A stretch of 64,000 nt of DNA from Phaseolus vulgaris (Eukaryota; Streptophyta; Magnoliopsida; Fabales; Fabaceae). Position numbers and translations under genes: made by a program. Under the pieces are notes generated by a model. The model saw only the letters and a program-made list of their open reading frames with translations. It did no database searches and was not told the origin of the DNA. Within the stretch, counting starts at the first letter, position 1. The number at the start of each line of letters is the position of its first letter. The stretch spans positions 1,753,530-1,817,529 of the forward strand of contig NC_023755.2 of NCBI RefSeq assembly GCF_000499845.2. The letters run 5' to 3'. Below are positions 10,673 through 21,130 of the stretch, piece by piece.

Positions 10673-10770
10673 ATTCTTGGTTATTTCTAATGGGACGACA
10701 CTACAATAAAATCATTAAATAATTCTTGGTTATTTTTAACGGGACGAGACTACAAGAAAATCACTAAATA
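10673..10770. repeat. 49-bp tandem duplication spanning a CACTA-type terminus
   Basis: Units 10673-10721 and 10722-10770 both contain ATTCTTGGTTATTT followed by a GGGACGA flank and the first bases of the MITE end. The first unit has CACTACAATAAAATC, the second GACTACAAGAAAATC. Flanking DNA and element end were duplicated together. Confidence 0.85.
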
Positions 10771-11099
10771 GAAATCAGTTTTAGAGAAACAAAATAATTA
10801 GTTGCTATAGTAACTAAATTAGAAATCATTTTAGAAACTAAAAGAATTATTGGTTTCTAAATTAGTTTCGATTATTGATAAATAGTTTCTAAATTGAATT
10901 TAATTAGCTATCAAGATTTTAACTACCAATTATTTAAATTTTAATTAGATACCAATTTAGAAACTATTTATCAATAATAGAAACTAATTTAGAAATCAAT
11001 TTTTTTTTAATTTCTAAAATATCTCTAATTTAATCAATATAACAACTAATTATATTTTATTTTTAAAATTGATTTCTATTCAATGATTGTCTTGTAGTA
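10748..11099. mobile_element. Foldback MITE with CACTA-type ends (copy 3)
   Basis: Left end GACTACAAGAAAATCACTAA (first base altered), right end GATTGTCTTGTAGTA. Arms carry the family motifs AGAAATCAGTTTTAGAGAAA and their complements around a centre near 10925. No clear target duplication, perhaps because of the left-end duplication. Confidence 0.75.
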
Positions 11100-11343
11100 C
11101 AATAAGTACTAAACAAGCAATTAATAAATTTAAAATATTAAATATATTTTAATCTTTATAGATTTTTTACTTTTACTTTTATATCTCTTTTCTCAAAATA
11201 TTGTGTGATGAGAACTTGTTAAAAAGAATAAAATTAAAGAGGTATACATAAACATACACATTTTACATTGTATTAAGTTTTGTATGTGAAATTAATTAAG
11301 TACATGAAAAGTGACTTGAATTTTGGTTATGATGTTATTAATT

Positions 11344-13505
11344 TCACATTGAACTATCCCCATCATGTTCAATTTCGGAGGCAGCTTCATCTTCCTGCAT
11401 GCAATCAATGTGAACAGCTCCGTGGCCATGGCCAAAGGCCTTTATGTGATCTTTTAGAGATCTTTTGTGTTTGAAATCAGACCCACATAAACAGTACCAT
11501 ATTTTTCCACAGTTCTTCTCATGTGTCCTCCAATCACCCTTCACTGCAAATGTTTTGTCACATTTTCTGCACATGTAGGGTTTAATGCCATGTTTTCTCT
11601 TGTAATGTGTTTGAAGGGTTCTGAAATCCTTCAGAGGCCTTGCTCTTGGGTGGTCAATGTTGTGCTTGCAACCTGGTGCACAACAAAAGCATGGAAGCCT
11701 TAGCATTGCTGATGGTTGTGTTCCTTTTAGAGAATCTGGCCCCTTTCTATATTGAGATCCATGTCCCCACATATGCATCTGCAAAGCCATCAAAACATTT
11801 AGATATACTCTACAAATACAATATATATATATATTTAGAGACTTCAGTTAATCTTATTATGGATAATGTGCTAATTATGTTGGTTAGCAATATTTGAAGA
11901 CACGAGAATAATTGTTTACTTAAAGGTAGTGTCAGTGAATTTCTGATTCTCTGACGATGTCTAAAATGTGTCTAAAATATCTGGTATGTATGCATTCAAT
12001 TTAATGTTACTATAAGGGCGGTGAGGTTGATCCTCGATCCTCTTCAGCTTCTTTGTAGTTGATAGTGTTGAGATAAACAGTAAGAGGTTTCATTTGAGTT
12101 TCTTCATGGATATGAAAAGGTATCTTTTTGTCTTTTTTTACTATGTATGAGAGTTGGATCACCTTAAGTGGGTTTGTTTTAATTTAATTGTTTCTTACTG
12201 ATTAAAAAAACCATCTTTCCTTGTCATCAGTTATGAAATTTAACTCATTTCTTACCAATAAAAGTGAAATGGAGGGTGTATTTAGTTTTGTGGTTGTAAA
12301 TAAACTTATACAAGAAATGTGCACCACGTTTTCTACAATTAACTTATATAATTGTGTACCATAGAAATCACAAGGTACAATGCTATAGTAAATCAGCAGC
12401 GAAAACAAGGCAAATAGAAGGTCAAACAAAATCACATTTCAAGTTTCCATGCACAGTGCACAAACTACATCATATACATGGCTTATAGTGCTGCAACACC
12501 AGAAGCACTTTCAACTTACAACCACAGGTATTAGCATGTTTCTTCTCAATTCTGCATTAATTTCATCGTAGGGTAGTGAGATCCAATGTGATTCCATGTA
12601 TATATATGAATCTTCTCACACACATGGCTTTGAAATTCTTACTGTGTTTTAAACAACTAGAGTGAGATCAGCTGTTGCAAAAGAATATCTAAATCCAGAA
12701 CATAAAACACAAGGAACATATATTTCAAAAATGCTTAATGTTTTGAGATAACAAATTGAATATCTAATCACGTTCATATATATGAACACCATGCAGAAAA
12801 GATGGATAAAACCAAAAAGATGAAACACATATTATTAAAGAAAAGATCAAAACTTAGAGACTTTACTTGAAAGAGATAAAACACTGTAACTAAATTAACC
12901 GGATTTTATTTAATAATTTTGTGTATATATGAAGTGTACAAGGAAAATAATAGTAGCATATTGCATACCTGAAGATTGTTATATCTGTTGAAACTCTTGG
13001 AGCAGACAGAACATAAGAACTGAGTAGGACCAATAAGAATCTGGGAAGGGGTGGGAATCCAATACTGAACCTTGTTTAATCTGTCCAAAGGGTGTCCAGA
13101 AATCACACTCACTTCCCCTTTCTCACCCATTTCTGCTGAGATCTTCCCTGATCCAAGAAGATCAGAAGCATCCACTCTAGGTAGCCCTATGTGCAGTGCT
13201 ACTGCCACACTTTCATCACCACCATCTTCACTCAAAAGGGTCTCATCCATGTCTCTTCTTTTGAGCCCTTCCTCTTCAGCTTCTCCACCAGCGTTGGAGC
13301 TCTTGTTCTCCTTCTGCTTTATGAGGCTTATGAGAGGAAGGGCTTCTCTGAGCGGAGGAGAAGGAGGAGATGTGTTGGTGGTGTTTGAGTGTGAAAGAGG
13401 GTAGGAAGAGAAATGGTTTGGTTGAGAAGTGAAAGAAGAGTGGTGAGAATAAAGAGGCATGAAGTTGAAGGTTCCAGCGTATAAATTGGAGTGAGGATCT
13501 GTCAT
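11344..13505 (-). CDS. WIP: WIP-domain C2H2 zinc-finger transcription factor (WIP2/4/5-like)
   Basis: Nuclear transcription factor of the plant WIP family, whose members act in seed coat, transmitting tract, root and vein development. Two exons: 13505-12969 (179 codons, start [11 protein letters not shown]) and 11778-11344, total 323 aa. The intron (12968-11779, donor CAG|GTATGC, acceptor TTTGCAG) keeps phase 0 and falls inside finger 1. The N-terminal half is low-complexity with family motifs [13 protein letters not shown] and VALHIGLP, then [17 protein letters not shown]. Finger 1 uses C165, C168, H181 and H185. Then come the WIP signature ([14 protein letters not shown], then [11 protein letters not shown]) and three more fingers including [16 protein letters not shown] and [19 protein letters not shown]. 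The N-terminal motifs and acidic tail resemble Arabidopsis NTT/WIP2 and its paralogues WIP4/5 more than TT1. Family assignment is very strong; the exact orthologue is unresolved. A retroposon tail lies in the intron. Confidence 0.93.
11995..12211 (+). mobile_element. Retroposon 3' end (copy b) inside the WIP intron
   Basis: A degenerate copy of the same tail family: TATGAGAGTTGGATCACCTT, AAGTGGG, a T-rich stretch and TTACTGATTAAAAAAACC ending at 12211. It lies antisense within the WIP gene intron. The left boundary is uncertain. Confidence 0.45.
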
Positions 13506-13693
13506 AGTGAAGTCTGAGATGGTTTTTTTGATCTTTGGCCAGTAGCTATTCAGTTGTGTATAAATATAATGCAGCATGTGAAGAGAGAGAAAGGCCAACA
13601 AGGGATTCAAATCAACTTGTTCTACTTTTTGTCCTCATTGCTCTCTTAATCAAAATTACTATTATAAACTTTTCTTCTTCACAATAGTAGTTA

Positions 13694-13969
13694 TTAGAAA
13701 GTGGATTTCAAGTTTAATTTAATCTCATAATCGCACTTCTAGAGTTTGTGTGTGGGATAACATATTATGAGTTATCCGATAACGGTCTGATAGCGAATGG
13801 TATGATAAGGCTAACAAACACTCGTTAGAATAGTCTCAAAATGACTCTAATACCAGATTACAAAGTGGACTTTAAGCCTAACTCAATCTCATAAAACCGA
13901 CTCTTAAGATGAGATTTGCACTCACTTATATGAACTGTCTTCATATTTAATCATGTGTGATCTCCAACA
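13694..13969 (-). mobile_element. TRIM-like short LTR element (copy 1)
   Basis: On the minus strand it starts TGTTGGAGATCACACATGAT at 13969, runs through a degenerate LTR (AGTCGGTTTTATGAGATTGAG region) to the primer-binding-site area near 13855, has about 100 bp of non-coding internal DNA, and ends in a partial second LTR at 13740-13694. The same order is seen at 24940-25236. It is tiny and non-coding, which is the definition of a terminal-repeat retrotransposon in miniature. It sits about 190 bp upstream of the WIP start codon. Confidence 0.65.
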
Positions 13970-14586
13970 ATAAAATAGCAAATAATGAGATTAATATTTG
14001 AATTTTAAGTACTAGTTGTGATAGGCATACCGAATTTTTTTAAGTGTATATATTTTACTTTATAAAAGAATTGAATCATCTTTAAAATATACATTTATTA
14101 TTAATCGAAAGCTACTAACAGTTTCTTTCTTAATTATTCCTTAAAAGAAATTTTAGTGCAGAATATATTTTGATTGTTAGATTATTGAAGGTCTTTCCTT
14201 CAATATAAGAAACAAAAAATGTTAATCACACTATACTTGATCATGTCTGTATCTGTCAGATATAAAAAAGTAAAAGTGTTTTTGAGGGAGATAAAAGCAT
14301 ATGGGTAAATTTAAGGTAAAAGAACTAAAAAGAAGGAATCAAAGTTATGTGTGGAAGTGCAGATAGAGTGAGGAAATTACCCCCTGCAAGCCAATAAGAG
14401 AAGTTAAAAGGCAAAGATAGAGTCATTCATTGATAAGACAATTGGTGGTTGTCTCCCCAAGAGATAGAGATGTTTGAAGCACCACCTACGTCTTGTTTTT
14501 AACAATGCTAAGAAAATGTTTTTACTTTTTCTATTTCAATCTCAAGAACAAAACTTCCTTTCTATATCAAAAATATTTTATATGAG

Positions 14587-14697
14587 GAAAATTATTAAAT
14601 CAAAACTAATTTTAAAAATAAAACATAACCAATTATTATATTAATTAAATTAAATATTATTTTAAAAATTAAAAAAATTATTGATATTGGGATAAAT
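14587..14697. mobile_element. Half of a CACTA-type foldback MITE (copy 4, one arm only)
   Basis: The stretch from AAATCAAAACTAATTTTAAA to TTATTGATATTGGGATAAAT follows the order of motifs in one arm of the complete elements; the opposing arm is missing. Confidence 0.5.
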
Positions 14698-15268
14698 AGA
14701 ACATGTGATTTTGAAAAGTTAATAAAATAGATAAACAATAACCTAATTTTAGTTTATATAATTTTTTGTTATGTTTAAAAGACATATATTGATGAAAAAG
14801 GTTGTTGAAACACTTCCAAATCCAAAATCACAGGAACCATTTGCTTCCTGATCATGCGCACATACATGTACGTGGAAGAAGGAGGAAAGAGAGAGAACAT
14901 TCTCTTATTTTTTGAACTTTTCTCTTTTTCTCTTCCCTCAATAAACATATAGATAGATAGATATATTATTTTTATAATCACCTCCAACATTTGCTTGGTT
15001 GAGCGTGTTTAGTGTTTCTTCCATTTGCACGCATACTCATGCACACTCTTCATTCTACCATTCTCACTTTCTGCTCTTTTTTTTCATCAAACAAAATATC
15101 AAATGCCACTCTTTTATTTAGATTTTCTCACTTTAGAAAATCTAAGTCAAAACCTCACTTTGAGAGGATTTCTTTTCATATTTCTAGACATAATTAAGAG
15201 TTAAGATTTTTTTTGTATCATAATGAATAAAATAAAATAAAAATATGAAAATAGTCTAATATAGTAAT
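14698..15268. other. Spacer without recognisable genes
   Basis: Contains chance frames at 14775-14990 and 15012-15197 and a short GATA repeat near 14950-14962. Nothing assigned. Confidence 0.4.
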
Positions 15269-15640
15269 ACATGACAAGAAAATAAATCAATAAAAAATAA
15301 ATTTAGAGACTAAAAATAATTAATTACTAAGTTGATTAAATTAAATATTATTTTAAAAATTAAAAAATTATTAATATTTAAGATAATTTTTATTATTAAT
15401 AAATAATTTTTAAATAAATATTTAATTAGTTATAAAAAAAATTAACTATTAACTATTTAGATTCTAAAATTGATAATTATAATTTTTTTAATTAATTAAA
15501 TACTAATTTAAAAACTATTTTTTATAATAAAAATGCTAATAATTATTTTAATCTATAAAATAACATCTAATTTAGTTAATTTAATGATTAGTTATTTTTT
15601 ATTTTTAAAATTAATTTATATTTAAGAATTTTACTTAGGA
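15269..15640. mobile_element. Old foldback MITE with CACTA-type ends (copy 5)
   Basis: Degenerate left end (CATGACAAGAAAATAAATC) and right end (AAGAATTTTACTTAG), with arms complementary around about 15450. Base composition has drifted to nearly pure A/T, marking an older insertion than copies 1-3. Confidence 0.55.
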
Positions 15641-17030
15641 GACCTAAGAGATTTTATACCAAATTAAAGTTTAAACCCAAAATCTTAAAATAATTTCTAA
15701 CAAGTGAATAACATAAAATTTAAATATTTTTAAAGTATTTGTGAGAGCTGTTAAGGTGGAATAAAATTGAAGTGGTGATGATATATTAGGTTGAATCATA
15801 GAGAATGGAAGTGTTAAAGATGGACAAAAACACAACCTGTAGAAAATGACGTTTTTATTGTCGTTTTGTGCTTATAATTAAAACATTGCTGGTTTTGCTG
15901 AGAACACCTTCTGTGAATTCTTTTCCTTCATTCAAAATGTCCTCAAGAGAACTTTCTCGTAGCAGTAACACCTTTTGGACACGTGGACCTCATATTAGGC
16001 ACAATATTTGAAGATAGTGTATGCAGAATACCAGCCATAGATACAAATCCACAAATTAAAACTATATATACTAACATAGAAAATATAGGGGAGGCAAATC
16101 CACGGCTCGCTGAAGAAAACGTGAGACGGGTTGTTTATTTCAATTTGTTGATCCGTTTAGGCTTGTTTTGTATAATTCGCAGTCCGTGCAGGTCAAATGT
16201 AGGACGGAACGGGTTGGTCCGCATAACTTTAAAATGTAGAAAATTTTTTATACACCTTTATATTTTTTTCATGTAGTCTCATATTTCACATTTTAAAAAT
16301 TTTAATGACATCTTACTACGCATGTCTAATAAAAATAATAATATAAAATCATTTACCTAATACATCTAAATAATAAAAATTCAAAAATTCTATTTAAAAA
16401 ATTATTATAAATAGGTTAGATCTTATATTTACTTAAAGTTGATATTTTTATTTTTGGTAATGAACCTAGATTTTCTAGGTTATTTGCCTCACAAAGTAAG
16501 TAAGTTTGTGTATGGCTTTGATTTATTACACAAAATAAACCCTAAATTCTAAACTGAAGGTTTAGTATGTTTCTGTTAGATATGACAATGGAAATGTTTT
16601 TATAGGTTTTGATAAAATGGGACTCCTTGAGTTTGATAATGGTTTGTTAACGATTCCTTCTTTCATAGAAATAAATCATTCTATTTTAGATATTTGAAAA
16701 TTTTATTTCTATATTGGAAACATATTTTTGATAAGAAGTGATATGACTGATATGACTTGTTAGTTTCTGAACTTCTTTACATCACTTGGACTTTTCATGT
16801 TGATAGTCATCAGACACTTATTTGAATTCACCTCAATACTTTTATTTACCATAAATTCTAAAATATAATTGTTTGTATTTTGTTTGTATTTTTATATATA
16901 ATATAATTTACTTTTATTGTATTTTTAGCATTCATTTTCATTGTATTTTCTCTCATTTGTAATTTCTTAAAATCTAATTATTTTATAGGTGCAATTAGTA
17001 ATTATTTGAATACTCTTTAGAGAAGCTCAA
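15641..17030. other. Spacer with an unassigned GC-richer repeat-like patch
   Basis: At about 16090-16230 a patch (GGCAAATCCACGGCTCGCTG, GACGGGTTGTTTATTTCAAT, GTAGGACGGAACGGGTTGGT) looks like a degraded dispersed repeat, but I cannot name its class. The rest is AT-rich with no gene visible. Confidence 0.35.
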
Positions 17031-17099
17031 GAAAAAGGAAAAGGAGTAAAAGAAGAAAAGAGGAAGAGGTAATATACCTTTAGAATCCAAATTAGAAAG

Positions 17100-17724
17100 A
17101 CAATTCTCAGCCAAGAAGAAAGAGATTTTTGAATCTAAATATGAAGGATGGAGAATCCTGAAAGAGAGTAAGATTTATAATAAGAATTTTCTCTGGTGGA
17201 GAGATTTGAAGGAGATTTAGTGCATGGATGAGTGGGGAAGGAGTTTTGAGGAGTGTGATGATTGGGATGTGGAAAACGGAAAGAACGTCTTGTTCTGGGA
17301 CGATGTTTGGGCGGACAATAAAGACTTGAAGAGTAGGTTTCCGAGGTTGTTTTCTTTAAGTATTAGCAAAGACGCCAATTTGGATTCCTTTGGGGAATGG
17401 GCTTCAGGAATGTCACCTTTTTCAGGAGCTTCAAGGCTTGCGACCCATCTCGGATAAGGAAGATTGTTGGGTTTGGAAGGACGGCGTGACCACTGGGTTC
17501 TCAATTTGTTCGGCTTATAATATTTTAAGGGGTCATTGTGGAAGGGAGTGTTCATCTTTGTTTGTTTCTTTTTGGAAGATCAAGGTTCTGCCTTCAGCTC
17601 TATTTACAACTTGGATGGTGTTTCTGAGGCTAACTTGGTTAGACGAGGGTTGCAGTTGGTAGTACTTCCTGTTGTATGTGCGGGGAGGAAGAGGAGACAA
17701 TAAGGCATCTGTTTTTTTTTTTTT
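17100..17724 (+). pseudogene. L1-type LINE ORF2 C-terminal fragment (zf-RVT region)
   Basis: Successive frames give FLWWRDLKEI (about 17190-17219), NGKNVLFWDDVWADNK with RFPRLFSLS (17224-17457), DCWVWKDG with FSICSAYNILRG (about 17460-17530), FWKIKVLPSALFTTWMVFL, LVRRG and finally CCMCGEEEETIRHL (to about 17710). This order is the C-terminal zf-RVT domain of plant non-LTR retrotransposon reverse transcriptases. Two or more frameshifts and a stop at 17219 disable it. Homology stops at a run of T (17712-17724), where copia sequence begins. Confidence 0.85.
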
Positions 17725-17726
17725 AA

Positions 17727-18842
17727 TTACATGGCACATTGCATGAAATTATTTACATGGACTTGCCACCCAGCATCATCGACAGGGGAGAACATTGTAT
17801 GTCGACCCAACAAATTCCTTTATGGTCTCAAACAGGCATCCCAGACATGGTTTTAAACATTTTCTCACGTGATTAAATCTATAGGATTTCAACCGTCCAA
17901 GACAGACTACTCTCTATTCACAAGACAGAATAACTCATCATTTACTGCCCTTTTAATATATGGATGATATTCTTTTGACAGGAAATGATTTGATAGAAAT
18001 TTAGCGTAAAGATTGTCTATTTTCTAGGGATTGAATTTTCCCGTTCCAAAGCTGGTATTTACATGTCACAAAGAAAATATGTGCTTGATATTTTACACGA
18101 TACCGGACTCATAGGTGCTCGTTCAGACAAATCTCCAATGGAGCAATACCTAAAACTCACACCAGACGATGGAGAGTTATTAAAGGATCCAGTCAAATAC
18201 AGACAACTCATGGGACGACTGATATACCTCACAGTTACTCGGCCTGACCCTAAGTCAATATATACAGATCCACGGAAACCTCATTAGGATGCCGCAATTC
18301 GAGTCTTAAAGTACATCATCACCGAGACAAGGATTGCTATTGCCATCCGAAAACAATATGACATTGACAGCTTATTGCGACTGAGACTGGGGAGGTTGTC
18401 AGACAACTCGGAGATCAGTATCTGGATATTGCATTTTTCTTGGTTCTTCTATTATCTCATGGAAGTTAAAAAACAGACAAACGTATCAAGATCATCAGTG
18501 GAATCAGAATACCGCACGATGGCCAATACTTGTTTCGAGATAGTTTGGTTGCGATATCTGTTGCAGGATTTAAAGGTGTCATGTAACTTGTCAGCTCAAC
18601 TTTTCTGTGACAATCAAGCGACATTACATATAGCAGCAAACCCAATATTTCATGAACGCACAAAACACATTGAGATAGACCGTCACATTGTGCAAGAAAA
18701 ATTACAAGTCGGGATAATCAGTCCTTCATATGTACCAACACAGTACCAGCTCGCAGATATTTTTACGAAGGCACTGGACAAGGAACAATTATTGACGCTA
18801 CGACACAAGTTGGGGGTTCATGATCTTCACCTACCAACTTGA
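17727..18842 (+). pseudogene. Ty1/copia reverse transcriptase-RNase H fragment (copy 1)
   Basis: Begins abruptly within the RT fingers ([15 protein letters not shown]), passes the primer-grip region and YMSQRKYVLDILHDTGL, and ends in the RNase H region with [41 protein letters not shown] and LADIFTKALDKEQLLTLR, stopping at TGA 18840-18842. Frame breaks are numerous: one base is missing at the YVDD catalytic motif (about 17959), about 50 bp is lost near 18005, and another block is lost near 18247 relative to copy 2. A purine-rich GAGGGGAGTA follows the stop, as a polypurine tract should, but no intact LTR is visible. Confidence 0.88.
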
Positions 18843-19877
18843 GGGGAGTATTATTATAGGGTCTCTCTTTTGAAAGGAGTTGTTTTGTAAAAAGATTGAA
18901 TTACATGGTTCATATTTATTTATTTTTTCTTGCTAATAAAAAAAAAACTTGAGCAAGCATGAAAAATATGGTTTTAGAATGGCAAATAAGAGATAATCAA
19001 ACATCATAAATTCTAGTAGATCCCTAAAGGTCTTTTAAATATCCTTTTTAAATTTTGAGTTCTTGCTTATATTTGATTTGTTCAATTCACTTGTTATGTT
19101 CTTCTTCTTGTCTTAAAATCATTCATAATAAAACAAGTGATTACAAAAAACTTTCAAAGTTATTAATAAACATATTCATAAAGCTTCCCAGATCAACCCT
19201 AGTTTAGGAGTTTGAATGTTTTCACTTAATTTATTGGATCATTTCAGCTATATCTTGATTTTTGCATGAATGATACACCCATGAAATAATTTATATTAAA
19301 AGTTTTATTCCTGATATATCTTTTTTTAAATTTTTTTAATACTTTTCTAAATATTATTTCCATACAATCAACGGAAAATAAATCTTAAAAATAGATCAAC
19401 TACATGAAAAATATAATTAAATAATAATGAGGCAATTCTTTTGACACTTTTTTCTAAATAATTTTTTCTATTATTAAAAATATTGGTAGATATATAATGA
19501 GTATCTAAACAACAATTTGATGCAGAGGAGAAGTGAAATATAGTAATCCGAGAAAGTAGTGGTGATGTTGATGCAATGGCATCATGATGAAGAGACACCG
19601 AAAATATTGGGTGTTTGTACAAGATGCTATATTCCCGCTCCTATACTCTCAACTTTCTATCCTCATCAATTCTTCCTCTACTATTACCACCACACCTTAT
19701 TCAACTTAATCTATATATCTCCACTTACTTCAATTAACAACTAAAAATAGTTGAGTAATTAAAATTTATACAAAAGATAAAATGTTGATATATTAAAGAT
19801 AAATATTTAATTTTATTTTGAGGCTTATGTGAGTGTGTCTGGTTATTATTTTCAAGTTATCAATTATTTTACCAGTA
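18843..19877. other. Spacer after the copia fragment
   Basis: 18888-18952 ends CTTGCTAATAAAAAAAAAAC, which resembles the retroposon tail family and could be the displaced 3' end of the LINE at 17.1-17.7 kb. The rest is AT-rich with only chance frames. Confidence 0.35.
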
Positions 19878-20307
19878 CCTTACAAGAAAGTTATTAAATA
19901 AAAATTAATTTTAGAGATTAAAATAATTGATTACTATTTGACTAAATTAGAGACTATTTTATAAACTAAAAAAAATTATTGATATCTAAAATAATTTTTA
20001 TTATTAATAAAAAAATTATAAAATAGTTTTTAAATTGGTATTTAAGCATTAGCTACCAAAGTTTTAGCTATTTACTACTTTATATTCTAAAGTAGTCTTT
20101 TAGAGACTAATCTAAAATACTAGTAGTTAAAATTTTGATAGCTAGTTTAGATATCAATTTAAAAACCATTTTATAAATTTTCATTAATAATAGAAATCAT
20201 TTTAGATACAAATAATTTTTTAGTCTCTAAAATAGTATCTAATTTAATCAGTACTAATTATTTTTTGTCTTTAAATTTAGTTGTTATTTAATGATTTTCT
20301 TATAGTG
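19878..20307. mobile_element. Foldback MITE with CACTA-type ends (copy 6)
   Basis: Left end CCTTACAAGAAAGTTATTAA, right end AATGATTTTCTTATAGTG. Inverted arms with TTTTAGAGATTAAAATAATT and complement around about 20095. No convincing target duplication remains. Confidence 0.65.
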
Positions 20308-20339
20308 ACATTATTCTATATCAACTATATTCTTGTGTT

Positions 20340-20909
20340 AAATGTCTTATATTTGAAGTTCTTTAAAGGCAATATCTTGATGGGTTATTGGAGTATGAAT
20401 ATTGACATTGCGTTAAGGATAAATTCACCATAAGCTCTTACATATGAGAGTACCTTTAAAAATAAGAGGAAAATGGAAATGTTGGAAAAGTCAAATTGTA
20501 CAATTATTATGGAGAAGGTCATTTAAACACATTTTAGGTAACAATTTTTTAAAACATAAATACAACTAAGGAGTTTCTAGTGTAAATTGAACTAAGGCTG
20601 GTTAAGAATGAAAAGTCTAAGATAGGTACACTCTTGACAAACCTAATTTCAAACAAATATGAGTAAAGACAACATTAGAGAGTAAATTGTGGAGATGTCT
20701 CGTATTGCTTCAAAAGTAAAAGCATATAAGCTAAAAATCTCTAAGAAATTGTTGGTGCATTTAGTTCTGATTTCTCTTGATCAGTTTAAGGTGAGCTATA
20801 ATTGTTAGAAAGAGACTTTGTCTCAGAATGTGTTCATCTCACATTGTGTTCATGGAGAGGAAAATACCTCAAAGTATAAGGGCAAAAGTCATCCCTCATG
20901 AAAATTATC
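20340..20909 (+). pseudogene. Degenerate copia gag (UBN2-type) fragment
   Basis: Broken frames recover a copia gag order: NIDIALRINSP, KRKMEMLEKSN, LRLVKNEKSKIGTLLTNLIS with NKYE, KKLLVHLVLIS, DQFKVSYNC and VFISHCVHGEE. I recognise this as the retrotransposon gag domain (UBN2 family) of legume copia elements. Stops and frameshifts are frequent. A retroposon inserted right after this point, and DNA beyond 21131 may continue the relic, but I could not follow it. Confidence 0.75.
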
Positions 20910-20924
20910 TCATTCCATATAAGT

Positions 20925-21115
20925 TTTTTTTTTATCGGCAATAACTAATAAATAAAATATAACCACTTCAGGGGTGGTTCAACCCTTATACATATAACAC
21001 AATACTAATTCCAGCTACCAACCACCAAATCCAACCCAACACACCTTGCCCTTACAAAACCAAGCAAAAAAATAAGAAAACTAACCTCGTAAACTCCAGT
21101 GGATCCAAACACCAA
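20925..21115 (-). mobile_element. Short retroposon insertion with 15-bp target duplication (copy c)
   Basis: Flanks TCATTCCATATAAGT (20910-20924) and TCATTTCATATAAGT (21116-21130) form a 15-bp target duplication with one mismatch. On the minus strand the insert ends ATAAGGGTTGAACCACCCC, then TGAAGTGG, a T/A-rich stretch and TTATTGCCGATAAAAAAAAA. This is the best-defined copy of the tail family and shows it moves by target-primed reverse transcription. Confidence 0.85.
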
Positions 21116-21130
21116 TCATTTCATATAAGT

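Noticed and set aside
11280..11897. Plus-strand frames opposite the WIP second exon
   Set aside because: They are antisense shadows of a clear zinc-finger exon.
13072..13404. 110-codon plus-strand frame opposite WIP exon 1
   Set aside because: Ser-rich shadow of the Glu/Gly/Ser-rich coding strand; no independent support.
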